Notes: a model not told the origin generated them from the letters alone. Shown: positions 46,968-57,046, counted from the stretch's first letter. The stretch: DNA of 64,000 bases from Marinobacter nauticus (GCF_003634635.1 NZ_RBJB01000003.1:558001-622000); one strand, 5' to 3'. Translations and numbers: made by a program.

Positions 46968-47729
46968 ATGCTGAGTATCAAAAACCTGCACGCCTCCGTT
47001 GAGGGCAAAGAAATCCTCAAGGGCATTAACCTGGAGATCAAGGCCGGGGAAGTTCACGCCATCATGGGCCCGAACGGTTCCGGTAAGAGTACCCTGTCAC
47101 AGGTTCTGGCAGGCAACGACGCATTTGAAGTCACCGAGGGCGAAGTCACCCTGAACGGAGACAACCTCCTGGATCTGGAAACCGAAGAACGCGCCCGCGA
47201 AGGCATCTTCCTGGCCTTCCAGTACCCGGTGGAAATCCCGGGCGTGAGCAACCTGCAGTTCCTGCGCACCGCCGTCAACGCCATGCGCAAGCACAAGGGC
47301 CAGGATGAGATGAACGCTGCTGAGTTCATGAAGCTGGCCAAGGAAGTCTCCAAACAGGTAGACCTGGACCCGGCCTTCCTGAAACGCGGCGTGAACGAAG
47401 GCTTCTCCGGTGGCGAGAAGAAACGTAACGAGATCATGCAGGCCCTGCTGCTGCAGCCGAAACTGGCCATTCTGGATGAAACCGATTCCGGCCTGGACAT
47501 CGACGCCCTGAAGGTGGTTTCCGATGGCGTGAATGCTCTGCGCTCGGAAGACCGCGCCATTCTGATGGTCACTCACTACCAGCGCCTGCTGAACCACATT
47601 GTTCCGGATTATGTGCACGTACTGGCTGGTGGCAAGATCATCAAGTCGGGCGGTCGTGAACTGGCCCTGGAACTGGAAGAAAAAGGTTACGGCTGGCTGG
47701 GCATTAAAGACGACGACACCAGCAACTGA
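46968..47729 (+). CDS. sufC: SufC, ATPase of the SufBCD complex
   Basis: A 253-residue ABC-type ATPase. Walker A GPNGSGKST, signature FSGGEKKRNE, and Walker B LAILDETDSGLD are all present, with no membrane partner. It drives conformational change of SufBD during cluster assembly. It is 16 bases before sufD. Confidence 0.97.
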   Translation: MLSIKNLHASVEGKEILKGINLEIKAGEVHAIMGPNGSGKSTLSQVLAGNDAFEVTEGEVTLNGDNLLDLETEERAREGIFLAFQYPVEIPGVSNLQFLRTAVNAMRKHKGQDEMNAAEFMKLAKEVSKQVDLDPAFLKRGVNEGFSGGEKKRNEIMQALLLQPKLAILDETDSGLDIDALKVVSDGVNALRSEDRAILMVTHYQRLLNHIVPDYVHVLAGGKIIKSGGRELALELEEKGYGWLGIKDDDTSN

Positions 47730-47744
47730 TCAGGAGGCCGTGGA

Positions 47745-49031
47745 ATGAAATCTGTACCCATGCTTTCCAGTGCCTTCCTGCACCCGGCCGGGGAATCCCT
47801 GCCGGAGCCGTTGCTGGCGCTGCGCAAGGAGCGGGCCAGCGCGCTGGTGGATATGCCGCTGCCTACTCGCAAGACCGAGAACTGGAAGTACTCCAGCAAG
47901 TACCTGAAACTGGCCGACGATATGGCCATTTCCCTGCCGGCCGAAGGCAAGACCGGCAACAGTCTCGCTGTGCCCGGTTATAAAGTGGTTTTCATCAACG
48001 GCGTGATGATTCCGGAAGCCAGTGAGTATCCGGATCTCGATGGTATCGAGATCCTGAGCTTCAACGATCTGGCTAACGACGAAGCTGAAGCCCTGCCTGC
48101 AAAGCTGGGCAGCACCCTGAATCACGATCAGGTCCAATTCGCCCGCCTGAACGGGGCGCGCTTCGAGGATGGCCTGCTCATTCGCCTGAAACCCGACGCG
48201 GTGCTGGATCAGCCGCTGTTCATCATCCATGAAACCAGCGCTGACGCCAGCGGCTCCGCCTATCCACGTATCTACGTGGAAGCCGGCGCCAACAGCCAGC
48301 TGACTCTGGTAGAGGAATACACCTCCAGTGGTGAAGCATCCGCCTTGGTCAGCACAGTAACCGAATTCAATCTGGCCGATGGCGCCAACGTCACCAGCAT
48401 CCGCCTGAACATGGAAGGCGAGAATGTTCAGCACATTGGTGCTACCGGTGTACTGCAACAACGCAGCTCGCGCTTCGAGAGCCATTGCGTTGGCTTTGGC
48501 GGCCCACTGCGCCGGCACGATCTGCAGGTGCGGCTTGAAGGCGAAGGTGCGGAAACCAAGCTCAATGGCGTGGTGGTTACCCAGGGCAAACAGCACTACG
48601 ACAACCACACGTCTATCGACCATGTCGCGGCCCACTGCAACAGCGAAGAGACCTATCGCAATATTGCAGCCGACCAGTCCCATGCCGTGTTCAACGGCCG
48701 GATTCATATCCACCAGGACGCCCAGAAGTCCAATGCGGATATGAACAACAAGAACCTGCTGCTGTCCAACGGGGCAGAGATTGACACCAAACCGGAACTG
48801 GAAATCTACGCCGACGATGTGAAGTGTGCGCACGGCGCCACCATCGGTCAGTTGGACGAGACTTCCGTGTTCTACCTGGTATCGCGCGGGATCGGCCGCC
48901 GGCAGGCCAATGTTCTGCTCACCATGGCGTTTATTAACGAGCTGGTGCAACAGATTCCGGTCGAAGCCGTGCGTGAAACCGCCCAAGCGCGGTTGAGTGA
49001 TTTCTTTGAGCAAACCTTTCAGGAGGCCTGA
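47745..49031 (+). CDS. sufD: SufD, Fe-S scaffold subunit
   Basis: A 428-residue SufB paralogue with a beta-helix core; RKTENWKYSS at the N-terminus and DVKCAHGATIGQLDETSVFYL near the C-terminus are family motifs. It pairs with SufB and SufC and helps iron entry. GGAGG precedes the ATG. Confidence 0.95.
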   Translation: MKSVPMLSSAFLHPAGESLPEPLLALRKERASALVDMPLPTRKTENWKYSSKYLKLADDMAISLPAEGKTGNSLAVPGYKVVFINGVMIPEASEYPDLDGIEILSFNDLANDEAEALPAKLGSTLNHDQVQFARLNGARFEDGLLIRLKPDAVLDQPLFIIHETSADASGSAYPRIYVEAGANSQLTLVEEYTSSGEASALVSTVTEFNLADGANVTSIRLNMEGENVQHIGATGVLQQRSSRFESHCVGFGGPLRRHDLQVRLEGEGAETKLNGVVVTQGKQHYDNHTSIDHVAAHCNSEETYRNIAADQSHAVFNGRIHIHQDAQKSNADMNNKNLLLSNGAEIDTKPELEIYADDVKCAHGATIGQLDETSVFYLVSRGIGRRQANVLLTMAFINELVQQIPVEAVRETAQARLSDFFEQTFQEA

Positions 49032-49036
49032 GGGGC

Positions 49037-50290
49037 ATGACTGATCTGTCCGTGGCAAACAACACCCAGTCGATGGCGTTTGATGTACAAGCCATTCGCC
49101 GCGACTTCCCGATTCTCCATCAAGAGATCAACGGGAAGCCGCTGGTGTATCTGGACAATGGCGCATCGGCGCAGAAGCCACAGGCCGTGCTGGATGCCAT
49201 GGACCGCTATTACCGCGAGATGCACTCCAACGTACACCGTGGCGCCCATACCCTGGGTGATCGTGCGACGGCTGCGTTTGAAGGCTCCCGGGAAACCGTG
49301 CGCGAATTCCTTAATGCGCCCAGCACCCGCGAAATCATCTGGACCCGCGGCACCACGGAAGCCATCAACCTGGTGGCCAACGGCCTGGCCCCACGCCTGA
49401 AAGCCGGCGATGAGATTCTGGTCAGCCACATGGAACACCACGCCAACATTGTGCCCTGGCAGATGGTGGCCGAGCGCACCGGTGCCAGGGTTGTGCCCAT
49501 TCAGGTGACACCGCAAGGCGAGCTGGACCTGGATTCGTTCAACAGCCTGCTGAATGAGCGCACCCGGGTGCTGGCGATCACCCACGTGTCCAACGTGCTG
49601 GGCACCGTCAACCCGATTGCGCCCCTGATCGAACAGGCGAAAAAACAGGGTGTACTGACCCTGGTTGACGGCGCCCAGGCGGTGCCCCACTTCCAGCCGG
49701 ACGTTCAGGCTCTGGGCTGTGATTTCTATGTATTCTCTTCCCACAAACTGTTCGGGCCCACGGGCATTGGCGTGCTTTATGGCCGCGCCGAACTGCTGGA
49801 AGAAATGCCACCTTACCAGGGCGGTGGCGAAATGATTGAGCGGGTATCGTTCGAACGAACCACCTGGAATGTGCTGCCCTACAAATTCGAGGCTGGCACC
49901 CCGGCTATTGCCGAAGCAGTGGGCCTGGGTGCCGCTATCGACTATCTGAACTCTCTGGACAGAAAGGCCATGGAAGCGGCAGAGAATGCCTTGCTGCGCC
50001 AGGCCAATGAACTGGTCGAAACCGTACCAGGCATGGAGATTATCGGCACCGCGAAGCAGAAAGTACCGGTGATGTCGTTCAAGATTGCCGGCCTGCACCC
50101 AAGCGACATCGGCACTCTGCTGGATCAGCAAGGCATCGCCATCCGCACCGGCCACCATTGCGCCATGCCATTGATGGATTTCTACGGAGTACCCGGTACA
50201 GCCCGGGCTTCGTTTGCGTTCTACAATACGCTGGAAGAGGTCGAGAAACTGTTTACCGGCCTGCAAAAGATCCAGCGCCTGTTTGCCTGA
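49037..50290 (+). CDS. sufS: SufS, cysteine desulfurase
   Basis: A 417-residue PLP enzyme of group II desulfurases. Lys237 in SSHKLFGPTG binds PLP and Cys375 in RTGHHCAMPL is the catalytic persulfide Cys. It supplies sulfur for clusters and works with SufE, encoded at the operon end. It is preceded by five bases after sufD. Confidence 0.96.
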   Translation: MTDLSVANNTQSMAFDVQAIRRDFPILHQEINGKPLVYLDNGASAQKPQAVLDAMDRYYREMHSNVHRGAHTLGDRATAAFEGSRETVREFLNAPSTREIIWTRGTTEAINLVANGLAPRLKAGDEILVSHMEHHANIVPWQMVAERTGARVVPIQVTPQGELDLDSFNSLLNERTRVLAITHVSNVLGTVNPIAPLIEQAKKQGVLTLVDGAQAVPHFQPDVQALGCDFYVFSSHKLFGPTGIGVLYGRAELLEEMPPYQGGGEMIERVSFERTTWNVLPYKFEAGTPAIAEAVGLGAAIDYLNSLDRKAMEAAENALLRQANELVETVPGMEIIGTAKQKVPVMSFKIAGLHPSDIGTLLDQQGIAIRTGHHCAMPLMDFYGVPGTARASFAFYNTLEEVEKLFTGLQKIQRLFA

Positions 50291-50302
50291 GGAGGTGGAA
50301 AC

Positions 50303-50659
50303 ATGACAGCCGAAGTCTTCACCCCAAGCGATGTGAACGTGACTATGACCCCAACGGCGGTCAAACACGTTCGCAAACAACTGGACAAGAAACCGGAAGC
50401 CAAAGGCATTCGCCTGGCCATCAAAAAGAGTGGCTGTTCCGGCTTCAAGTATGAAACCCAGTGGGTAGAAACACCGGAATCCGATGATCGTATTTTTACC
50501 ATCGACGGCGTGGATGTGTTCGTAAAACAGGAACACCTGCCACTGGTGAACGGCATCGAAATCGACTTTGTCACCGAGGGTGTGAACTCCCTGTTCCGCT
50601 TCCGCAATCCCAACGCCACCGCTGAATGCGGCTGTGGTGAAAGCTTCACGGTGGCGTAA
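50303..50659 (+). CDS. sufA: SufA/IscA-type Fe-S carrier
   Basis: A 118-residue A-type carrier with conserved cysteines in KSGCSGFKY and ECGCGESF. It takes clusters from SufBCD and delivers them to targets. ErpA and IscA are close; operon position favours SufA. GGAGGTG before the ATG. Confidence 0.93.
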   Translation: MTAEVFTPSDVNVTMTPTAVKHVRKQLDKKPEAKGIRLAIKKSGCSGFKYETQWVETPESDDRIFTIDGVDVFVKQEHLPLVNGIEIDFVTEGVNSLFRFRNPNATAECGCGESFTVA

Positions 50660-50684
50660 AGCACAGAGATAGGACTGATCAAAC

Positions 50685-51227
50685 ATGCAAGAACGCGAAG
50701 TCGTCCTGACCAAACGCGAAGTGGAAGCCCGCCTGGTACCTGCCGGCACGGAAATCATGATTCCGTCAGACACCTTTGTGACCATTACCCAGTCCCTCGG
50801 CGGCAGCTTCACCGTGGCGGTCAACGGCAATCTTGCCCGCATTGAAGGCCACGACGCCGATGCCCTGGGCAAGCAGCCGCTGGAAAGCAGCTTCGAGACC
50901 CCGGAAGACGGCACCATCAACGAAAACCAGGTATGGGAAGCGCTGCGTAACTGCTATGACCCGGAAATCCCGGTGGACGTGGTCAACCTGGGCCTGATTT
51001 ACGAATGCCGGATTGAGAACGGCACCGAAGACGGCAATCACGTTTACATCAAAATGACCCTGACCGCGGCTGGCTGCGGCATGGGGCCGGTAATCACCGA
51101 CGATGTGAAGCGCAAGGTGGAGCATGTCCCCAATGTGGACAAGGTTACCGTTGAGCTGACCTTTGATCCGCCCTGGAACAACGATATGCTCACCGACGAA
51201 GCCAAACTCGAACTGGGAATGCTATGA
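50685..51227 (+). CDS. sufT: SufT, DUF59-domain Fe-S maturation protein
   Basis: A 180-residue protein with a C-terminal MIP18/DUF59 domain: DPEIPVDVVNLGLIY and the conserved CGMGP motif region (AAGCGMGPVI). SufT takes part in Fe-S cluster maturation under high demand. The N-terminal 85 residues are specific to SufT. It overlaps sufE by four bases (ATGA). Confidence 0.94.
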   Translation: MQEREVVLTKREVEARLVPAGTEIMIPSDTFVTITQSLGGSFTVAVNGNLARIEGHDADALGKQPLESSFETPEDGTINENQVWEALRNCYDPEIPVDVVNLGLIYECRIENGTEDGNHVYIKMTLTAAGCGMGPVITDDVKRKVEHVPNVDKVTVELTFDPPWNNDMLTDEAKLELGML

Positions 51228-51682
51228 CCGCCAGCAAGGAACAATTTCTGAACAACCCCCTGGGCAAAGACACCACCCTTGAAGACGTTCTGGATGCATT
51301 TGAGTTTCTGGACGACTGGGAAGAACGCTACGCCTACATTATCGATCTGGGCAAACAGCTGCCCGGTTTTCCGGATGATGAGCGGGTTGAAGAAAACTAC
51401 GTACACGGCTGTCAGAGCCAGGTATGGCTGATTCATCGTTACGATGAGGACAGCGGTAAACTGTTCCTGCTGATCGATTCCGATGCCATGATTGTGCGCG
51501 GCCTGGCCGCCATCATTCTGGTGGCCCTGAACGCCAAGACGCCTCGAGAGCTGCTGGCCACCGATATCGATGAGCTGTTCGAGCAGCTGGATCTGTTCCG
51601 CCATATTTCCCCGACCCGGGGCAACGGCCTGCGGGCCATGGTCGGCAAGATCCGGGATATTGCGGCGGCCGAGGCCGCCTGA
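51224..51682 (+). CDS. sufE: SufE, sulfur acceptor for SufS
   Basis: A 152-residue protein with the catalytic Cys in VHGCQSQVW, where it accepts persulfide from SufS. Start ATG overlaps the sufT stop. It is the last suf gene; the convergent flgT ends four bases on. SufE at the operon end, after SufT, is common in this lineage. Confidence 0.95.
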   Translation: MTASKEQFLNNPLGKDTTLEDVLDAFEFLDDWEERYAYIIDLGKQLPGFPDDERVEENYVHGCQSQVWLIHRYDEDSGKLFLLIDSDAMIVRGLAAIILVALNAKTPRELLATDIDELFEQLDLFRHISPTRGNGLRAMVGKIRDIAAAEAA

Positions 51683-51685
51683 GAC

Positions 51686-52897
51686 TTACCAGATAATGGC
51701 CAGGTCATCGCGCTGAACGTTGATCAGGCCACCTTCCGTGGGGATTCGCCCGTTACTGAAATCCGGATGCACGTTGTCCAGTGTCAGCGTCACCCCGGTA
51801 TCTGACAGTTCGGGCGTACCGTCCAATGAATCAAAGTACCGCTGGCTGCGGTACAGATCGAGTTCATCCCCCGGTCGCAGCCCCGCCGTTGCACCGGAGG
51901 CAAGGGTTACCCGGTTGCCATCCACACGGGTTATCCGGGCCATGAACGGCTGACAGGCCAGAGCATTGTTAACGGCGGCGGTCATCTCGGCAATCACACC
52001 TTCAACCGCCTGCCCCCACTCGGAACCTTCAAAGCCCGCCGAGGCAAAACCTCCGGTACCACTGCCATCCGGCTGCCACCGTGCCGAGGTTTCAAACCGC
52101 TGCCGGAAGACCGGGGAACCGCTGAAGCCATCAAACACCATCACTTCGGCCTCAAACCGGCGCGAGGTGTCGGCCATTCCGATACCTCGCTGCATGCGAT
52201 CCAGAATTGAGCTGCCCCAGGCGCCGGGGTCGGCCAGGCCAATATCCCGAATCACACCCGCCACCACAAACTGAGCCCCCAGTTCCCGGGCCAGCTGAAC
52301 CACATTCGTCAGCTGATTGCTGGCCGGGTTTTTCTGAGACGTGGGCGCATCCGGCAGGTTGCTGAACAGCTGTAACGATGTCGCCCCCAGCACCTGCAAT
52401 TGCCCCTGTTGTTGCAAGCGAGCCACCAGTTCCCGCGGCAACTGTTCGCCGGCGTCATCCAGGGCCGCACCGCCACCCTGCTCCGGACGGGTGATCGGGA
52501 ACGCGGTTACCGCCACCCGTTTACGCAAACCGGATGCCTGCCCGGCCTTGCAGCTGCCAGCCTTGCCTTTGGCATCCGACATCTCTGCCCGGACAATCAC
52601 CCGCAGCAGATTGCCACTTCGGTACTCATCCACAATCGTGGCATTACGAACCTGGGCCATGGCCGACAGCTCGGTACGAGAGCCCACAAGCTGTCCGTTC
52701 TCCATGGTATCCCGGGTGCTGACCCTGGCCTGATATTGCAGCGCCAGGTCGCGCATCGCCGCCTGACGCGCCTCAGTGCGGGCCTGATCCAGATTATTCT
52801 CCCGGATATTGGCATGCCCCACGCCTTCAAGGACCACGCCTTGGGCAAGGCCGGTACACAAGCTCAGCACCCAGAACAGAAGCATTGTTCTCATCAT
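51686..52897 (-). CDS. flgT: FlgT, flagellar H-ring/outer-membrane assembly protein
   Basis: A 403-residue secreted protein with a signal peptide. N-terminal ENNLDQARTEARQAAMRDLALQY (about residues 32-54), a middle domain, and a C-terminal barrel-like domain fit FlgT, which forms the H ring of the sodium-driven polar flagellum in Vibrio. Start could be codon 1 or 2 (MM). It lies downstream of flgP on the same strand with 55 bases between. No other flagellar genes are in the window. Confidence 0.85.
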   Translation of the reverse strand: MMRTMLLFWVLSLCTGLAQGVVLEGVGHANIRENNLDQARTEARQAAMRDLALQYQARVSTRDTMENGQLVGSRTELSAMAQVRNATIVDEYRSGNLLRVIVRAEMSDAKGKAGSCKAGQASGLRKRVAVTAFPITRPEQGGGAALDDAGEQLPRELVARLQQQGQLQVLGATSLQLFSNLPDAPTSQKNPASNQLTNVVQLARELGAQFVVAGVIRDIGLADPGAWGSSILDRMQRGIGMADTSRRFEAEVMVFDGFSGSPVFRQRFETSARWQPDGSGTGGFASAGFEGSEWGQAVEGVIAEMTAAVNNALACQPFMARITRVDGNRVTLASGATAGLRPGDELDLYRSQRYFDSLDGTPELSDTGVTLTLDNVHPDFSNGRIPTEGGLINVQRDDLAIIW

Positions 52898-52952
52898 GGC
52901 AATTCAACCCACCGGAACGATACCGGTTCAATCACGGCGTTCATCAACAGAC

Positions 52953-53489
52953 CTAATCCAGGTAGTACAGGGAATCTGTACGTCGGGCCTCAACATCCCC
53001 TACACGATCATTCCGTCTGGGCATGGGAATGGCACAGACATCCTGCACCTGATCGTCCGCCACCTTCGCCACACATTCCCGAAATCTTGGCTCCAGGCGC
53101 AGCTCCATCACCGTTTCCACCACGCCATCGCTATGCTCATTCACCGCCACCATCCGGGCGCCGCGAATGTAGCTGTCCACATAGGTGCGGAAACTGTCGT
53201 TCTGCAGAACGAAGTCATTCACAGTGGAACTGCCGTAGATCACGGTACCGTAGACCCGCTCTGCCAGATTCCGGTAGGCATCCAGCTGTGAAGCCCTTCG
53301 AGCAAGTAACCGCTTGCGGGTATTGACCCGGTCGGCCTGAACATTCTCATAAGTACCAAAACCACTGACCCGAACCGTAATGGGCTCAAAGGTTTCGGTC
53401 CTGGCCTGATCGTTCCGGTAGCTGCCTACCGGCGCACAGGCGGCCACGGCAAATGCCAGAACAGGAACAAGGATCCAGCGCAACGTCAT
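52953..53489 (-). CDS. flgP: FlgP-like outer-membrane lipoprotein
   Basis: A 178-residue lipoprotein (lipobox AVAAC near residue 18) of the FlgP/LPP20 family, with ASQLDAYRNLAERVYG as the conserved core. FlgP helps the flagellar basal disk or outer-membrane ring. ATG at 53489 has GGAGACAAGA upstream. flgO, its usual partner, is absent here. Confidence 0.85.
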   Translation of the reverse strand: MTLRWILVPVLAFAVAACAPVGSYRNDQARTETFEPITVRVSGFGTYENVQADRVNTRKRLLARRASQLDAYRNLAERVYGTVIYGSSTVNDFVLQNDSFRTYVDSYIRGARMVAVNEHSDGVVETVMELRLEPRFRECVAKVADDQVQDVCAIPMPRRNDRVGDVEARRTDSLYYLD

Positions 53490-53740
53490 TATCTTGTCTC
53501 CGGAAAACACTTTCACCAGAACCATGAAAGAATCACGCCACATTCGACAAGCCAATGATCTTTGGACGGTTTCGATTATTCAGCGCAACTCTTTGCCCAT
53601 GCAGGCGGCAAAAAGCTGCCTTTGTTTACACATACAGAACAAACCGTTACCGGTTGTGCGCTGTGTCACGAAATAAACTGGTCTAACCTTTCAGACACTT
53701 AATGATTTGTTCATGCAATAAAACCAATTCAGGACCGCCC

Positions 53741-54994
53741 ATGAAAGCAAACCGCCTCAGCAAACTGTCCCTGGCCATCGGCCTGTCTGTTGCCACCACG
53801 TCTGCACTGGCAAGCCCGCAAGCCTTTTTGTCTGCCCGCTCCTTCGCCATGGGCGGAACCGGCGTCGCCGTTGCCCACCCCTCTGCTGCACCGAGTGCCA
53901 ACCCGGCCATGATGGCTGCTGAACAGCACGACTGGGCAGACGATTTCGGTCTGATGCTGCCGTCTGTGAATGCGCGTGCGGCCGATGAGGAAGAGGTGAT
54001 TGATCAGGTTGATGATATCCAGGACCAGATCGAGCAGTTTGAGGACCTGAAGTTTTCCAATCAAGCCGATGCCCAGGCCAAAGCACGGCAACTCGTAGAC
54101 AACCTGGAAGCCTTTGACCGCGACACCATGCGTGCCAATGCAGGCTTGGGACTTGGCCTTGCTATCCCCTCAAACTCCTTGTCCTTTGGCTTCTTCGCCA
54201 ACGCCAATCTGACAGCGACTGTGCGCGGTGAACTGGACGAAAACGACCTTGACCTTCTAAATGACATCGCTAATGGCGTTCGCCCGCCCGCCACTACAGA
54301 TCTTGATACAGAGCTGAACTCACGCGGCAGAATCCTGGCCTCTGCAGTAGCAGAAGCCGGCATCAGCATCGCTCACTCGTTTATGCTTTCTAATGGCAAC
54401 GCATTGCAGCTTGGTGTCTCCCCCAAATACGTGCAACTACAAACCTTCCAGTACACCGAAGAAATCTCAGACTTCGAGGATGATGATTTCGACAGTGACG
54501 AATACGAAACTGACAAAAGCGGCTTCAACCTGGACATCGGTGCTGCTTATGCCTTCGGTGCTGAAAACCAGTGGAACGCCGGCGTCGTCGTCAAAAACCT
54601 GATCCCGATGGAACTGGATTCGGCCCAGAATCATCCGAGCGAAGAAAAATACACCCTCGAACTCAACCCGATGGTCACCGCAGGTATCGCCCACAAGAGC
54701 GACTACCACGTAATCACGGCAGAAGTGGACGTGACCAAGAAAGAAGCCTTCGGGTATGAAGACGATACCCAGTGGCTGGCCCTGGGCGCGGAATTCGACG
54801 CCTGGCGTTACGCCCAGCTGCGCGCAGGTGTTCGCCACAACCTGGCCAGTAACGACGACAACGACGGCATCGAGGAAGACACTCAGTTCACCGCAGGTCT
54901 CGGCCTGAACATCATTGGTGTTCGCGTGGATATCGGCGCCCTGTACAGCAGCGCCGATGTCGGCGCAGCCCTGGAACTCGGCACCTCCTTCTAA
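53741..54994 (+). CDS. TraF-like outer-membrane protein (conjugal-transfer TraF_2 family)
   Basis: A 417-residue exported protein with a signal peptide (cleavage near ALA, residue 26) and a repeated beta-strand pattern ending in Phe, like an outer-membrane barrel. It has ARSFAMGGTGVAVAHPSAAPSANPA at the start of the mature form, the FadL/TraF_2 family look. A very acidic loop lies at about residues 240-262. No conjugation genes are near, so the TraF name is historical. A porin or hydrophobe-uptake role is inferred. The 250-base region upstream holds no gene I can support. Confidence 0.78.
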   Translation: MKANRLSKLSLAIGLSVATTSALASPQAFLSARSFAMGGTGVAVAHPSAAPSANPAMMAAEQHDWADDFGLMLPSVNARAADEEEVIDQVDDIQDQIEQFEDLKFSNQADAQAKARQLVDNLEAFDRDTMRANAGLGLGLAIPSNSLSFGFFANANLTATVRGELDENDLDLLNDIANGVRPPATTDLDTELNSRGRILASAVAEAGISIAHSFMLSNGNALQLGVSPKYVQLQTFQYTEEISDFEDDDFDSDEYETDKSGFNLDIGAAYAFGAENQWNAGVVVKNLIPMELDSAQNHPSEEKYTLELNPMVTAGIAHKSDYHVITAEVDVTKKEAFGYEDDTQWLALGAEFDAWRYAQLRAGVRHNLASNDDNDGIEEDTQFTAGLGLNIIGVRVDIGALYSSADVGAALELGTSF

Positions 54995-55013
54995 GCCGAC
55001 GCCCCCGGCCGCA

Positions 55014-55049
55014 AAAGCCCGGTCTGCCCTGCGCAGCCCGGGCTTTCTT
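55014..55049 (+). terminator. Terminator after the TraF-like gene
   Basis: Stem AAAGCCCGG (55014-55022)/CCGGGCTTT (55038-55046) with a 15-base loop, then T-rich sequence. Confidence 0.78.
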
Positions 55050-55135
55050 ATTTCACGCTGCCTGTTTGCCTCTGGACGGTCGTGGCCGGATAATCGCGGT
55101 TACCGATGAATTGGCAATCAGGAACAAACTGCATT

Positions 55136-56257
55136 ATGCAAACCTATCTGGTGGGCGGCGCTGTCCGCGACAAGCTGCTCGGCCTGGGCGTTAAAGACCG
55201 GGATTGGGTAGTGGTTGGTGCCACCCCGGAAGACATGATCCAGCGAGGCTTCAAACAGGTAGGGGCGGATTTTCCGGTTTTCCTGCATCCGGACACCGGC
55301 GAGGAATACGCCCTGGCCCGGACCGAACGCAAGCAGGGGCGCGGGTACCACGGTTTCAGCGTTTACAGTGCACCGGATGTCTCCCTGGAAGACGATCTTC
55401 GCCGCCGTGACCTGACCATCAACGCCATGGCAGAAACCGAGAACGGCGACTTGGTGGACCCGTTCAACGGCCATGCGGACCTGGAACAGAAAAAGCTTCG
55501 CCATGTGTCTGAAGCCTTCGCCGAAGATCCCCTGCGCATCCTTCGCACCGCCCGCTTCGCCGCCCGCCTGCAGCCACTCGGGTTCAGCATCTGCCGGGAG
55601 ACCATGGCGCTGATGCGGCAGATGGTCACCAGTGGCGAACTCGGAGACCTGGTACCGGAGCGGGTGTGGCAGGAAGTTCAGAGGGCATTGCATGAACAGG
55701 CTCCAAGCGTGTTCTTCGATGTGCTCCGGGAGCTCGGCGCCCTGCAGGTGCTGATCCCTGAATTGACCGATGAACAGCCTTTCCGCCAGGGTCTCAGCGC
55801 CCTGCAGTGCATCCACCGCAAACAGGGGTCTACCGCCCAGCATTACGCGGCCCTGCTCAGTGGCGTGCCCGAGCCAGACGCCGTTGCCAGGGCTAAAGCC
55901 ATGAAAAGCCCCAACGACTGCCGGGAACTGACCCACCTGGCCTGCCTGTTCATGGCTCAGTTGAACGGCGCATCGCCTGAAACCGGGCTGACACCGGAAC
56001 TCGCAATGGAGCTTCTGGACACAGCGGATTTCTGGCGCCGGCCCGATCGTTTCGGCGTTTTGCTGGGCACCCTCGCCTGCACCCTTCAGAGCGAACCCGC
56101 CCATTTAGTTCAGCAACTGGAACTGGCCGCACATCGGGCCCAGAGCGTAACCCCTCACCCGTTCCTGCAAAAAGGCATTCAGGGTAAAGCTCTGGGCGAA
56201 GCAATCCGGAAAGAGCGCGTAGCCCGTATTACTGAGGCACTGCACTTACCGGAATAA
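55136..56257 (+). CDS. cca: CCA tRNA nucleotidyltransferase
   Basis: A 373-residue class II enzyme. N-terminal [13 protein letters not shown], the [11 protein letters not shown] neck and [17 protein letters not shown] core are conserved. It adds CCA to tRNA 3' ends. The C-terminal HD phosphohydrolase of E. coli Cca is reduced: I see no HD motif, and the protein is about 40 residues shorter than 412. The ATG at 55136 starts the family sequence. Confidence 0.95.
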   Translation: MQTYLVGGAVRDKLLGLGVKDRDWVVVGATPEDMIQRGFKQVGADFPVFLHPDTGEEYALARTERKQGRGYHGFSVYSAPDVSLEDDLRRRDLTINAMAETENGDLVDPFNGHADLEQKKLRHVSEAFAEDPLRILRTARFAARLQPLGFSICRETMALMRQMVTSGELGDLVPERVWQEVQRALHEQAPSVFFDVLRELGALQVLIPELTDEQPFRQGLSALQCIHRKQGSTAQHYAALLSGVPEPDAVARAKAMKSPNDCRELTHLACLFMAQLNGASPETGLTPELAMELLDTADFWRRPDRFGVLLGTLACTLQSEPAHLVQQLELAAHRAQSVTPHPFLQKGIQGKALGEAIRKERVARITEALHLPE

Positions 56258-56270
56258 GGAAAAATATCCC

Positions 56271-57011
56271 ATGCCCCACCCCGTCGCCCTGATCACCGGT
56301 GCAGCCCATCGCCTGGGCGCCCACACAGCAGAAACCCTGCATGCTCGCGGCTGGAATGTTGTGATTCATTACCGTGGCCGTCAACAACAGGCCCGCGCAC
56401 TGGCCGACAAGCTGAACCAGCAGCGCCCGGAATCCGCCGTGTGTTACCACGCCGATCTCACCGACATGAACCAGCTCCGGCAACTGGCGGAACAGGCCTG
56501 CGCGCAGTGGGGGCAGTTGAATGCGCTGGTCAATAACGCTTCCGTGTTTTACCCCAACCCCACCGAAGATGCCTCCGAACAGGACTGGGACACGATACTG
56601 GGCGCCAACCTGAAAGCCCCCTTCTTCCTGCTTCAGCAGTGTTTGCCTGCGCTAAAAGCGGCCTCCGGCAGTGTGGTCAACATGATCGACATCTACAGTG
56701 AGAAACCACTGAAGGACCACCCCCTTTACTGCGCCAGTAAGGCGGGGCTGGCAGCACTAACCCGCTCCTGGGCCAAAGATCTGGCACCGGATGTTCGGGT
56801 AAATGGCGTGTCGCCAGGCGCCATCCTCTGGCCGGAAGGCGAATCAGCCGTGGACGCAGCCCACCAGCAGGCCATTCTCGATAAAACGCCCCTGACCCGC
56901 ACAGGCAACCCCGCCGACATTGCCGGTGCCATTGCCTACCTGGTATGCGACGCGCCGTTTATCACCGGCCAGATACTGTCGGTGGATGGCGGCCGCAGCC
57001 TGAATATGTGA
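56271..57011 (+). CDS. Pteridine reductase / FolM-like SDR
   Basis: A 246-residue short-chain dehydrogenase. TGAAHRLG at residues 10-17 is the Arg-type NADPH loop of pteridine reductases, catalytic Tyr-Lys lies in YCASKAG, and NNASVF follows strand 4. It probably reduces dihydrofolate or dihydromonapterin. It is 13 bases after cca and may be co-transcribed. Confidence 0.9.
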   Translation: MPHPVALITGAAHRLGAHTAETLHARGWNVVIHYRGRQQQARALADKLNQQRPESAVCYHADLTDMNQLRQLAEQACAQWGQLNALVNNASVFYPNPTEDASEQDWDTILGANLKAPFFLLQQCLPALKAASGSVVNMIDIYSEKPLKDHPLYCASKAGLAALTRSWAKDLAPDVRVNGVSPGAILWPEGESAVDAAHQQAILDKTPLTRTGNPADIAGAIAYLVCDAPFITGQILSVDGGRSLNM

Positions 57012-57046
57012 TCACCCGCACCAGAACAACCCCGACCTTCGTTGTT

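Noticed and set aside
53606..53640. Possible terminator hairpin in the flgP-TraF gap
   Set aside because: It has a G-T pair and a loop of five A, and no rightward gene ends there to need it.
53494..53676. 60-codon frame between flgP and the TraF-like gene
   Set aside because: It overlaps the flgP promoter area, has no ribosome site and resembles nothing I know.
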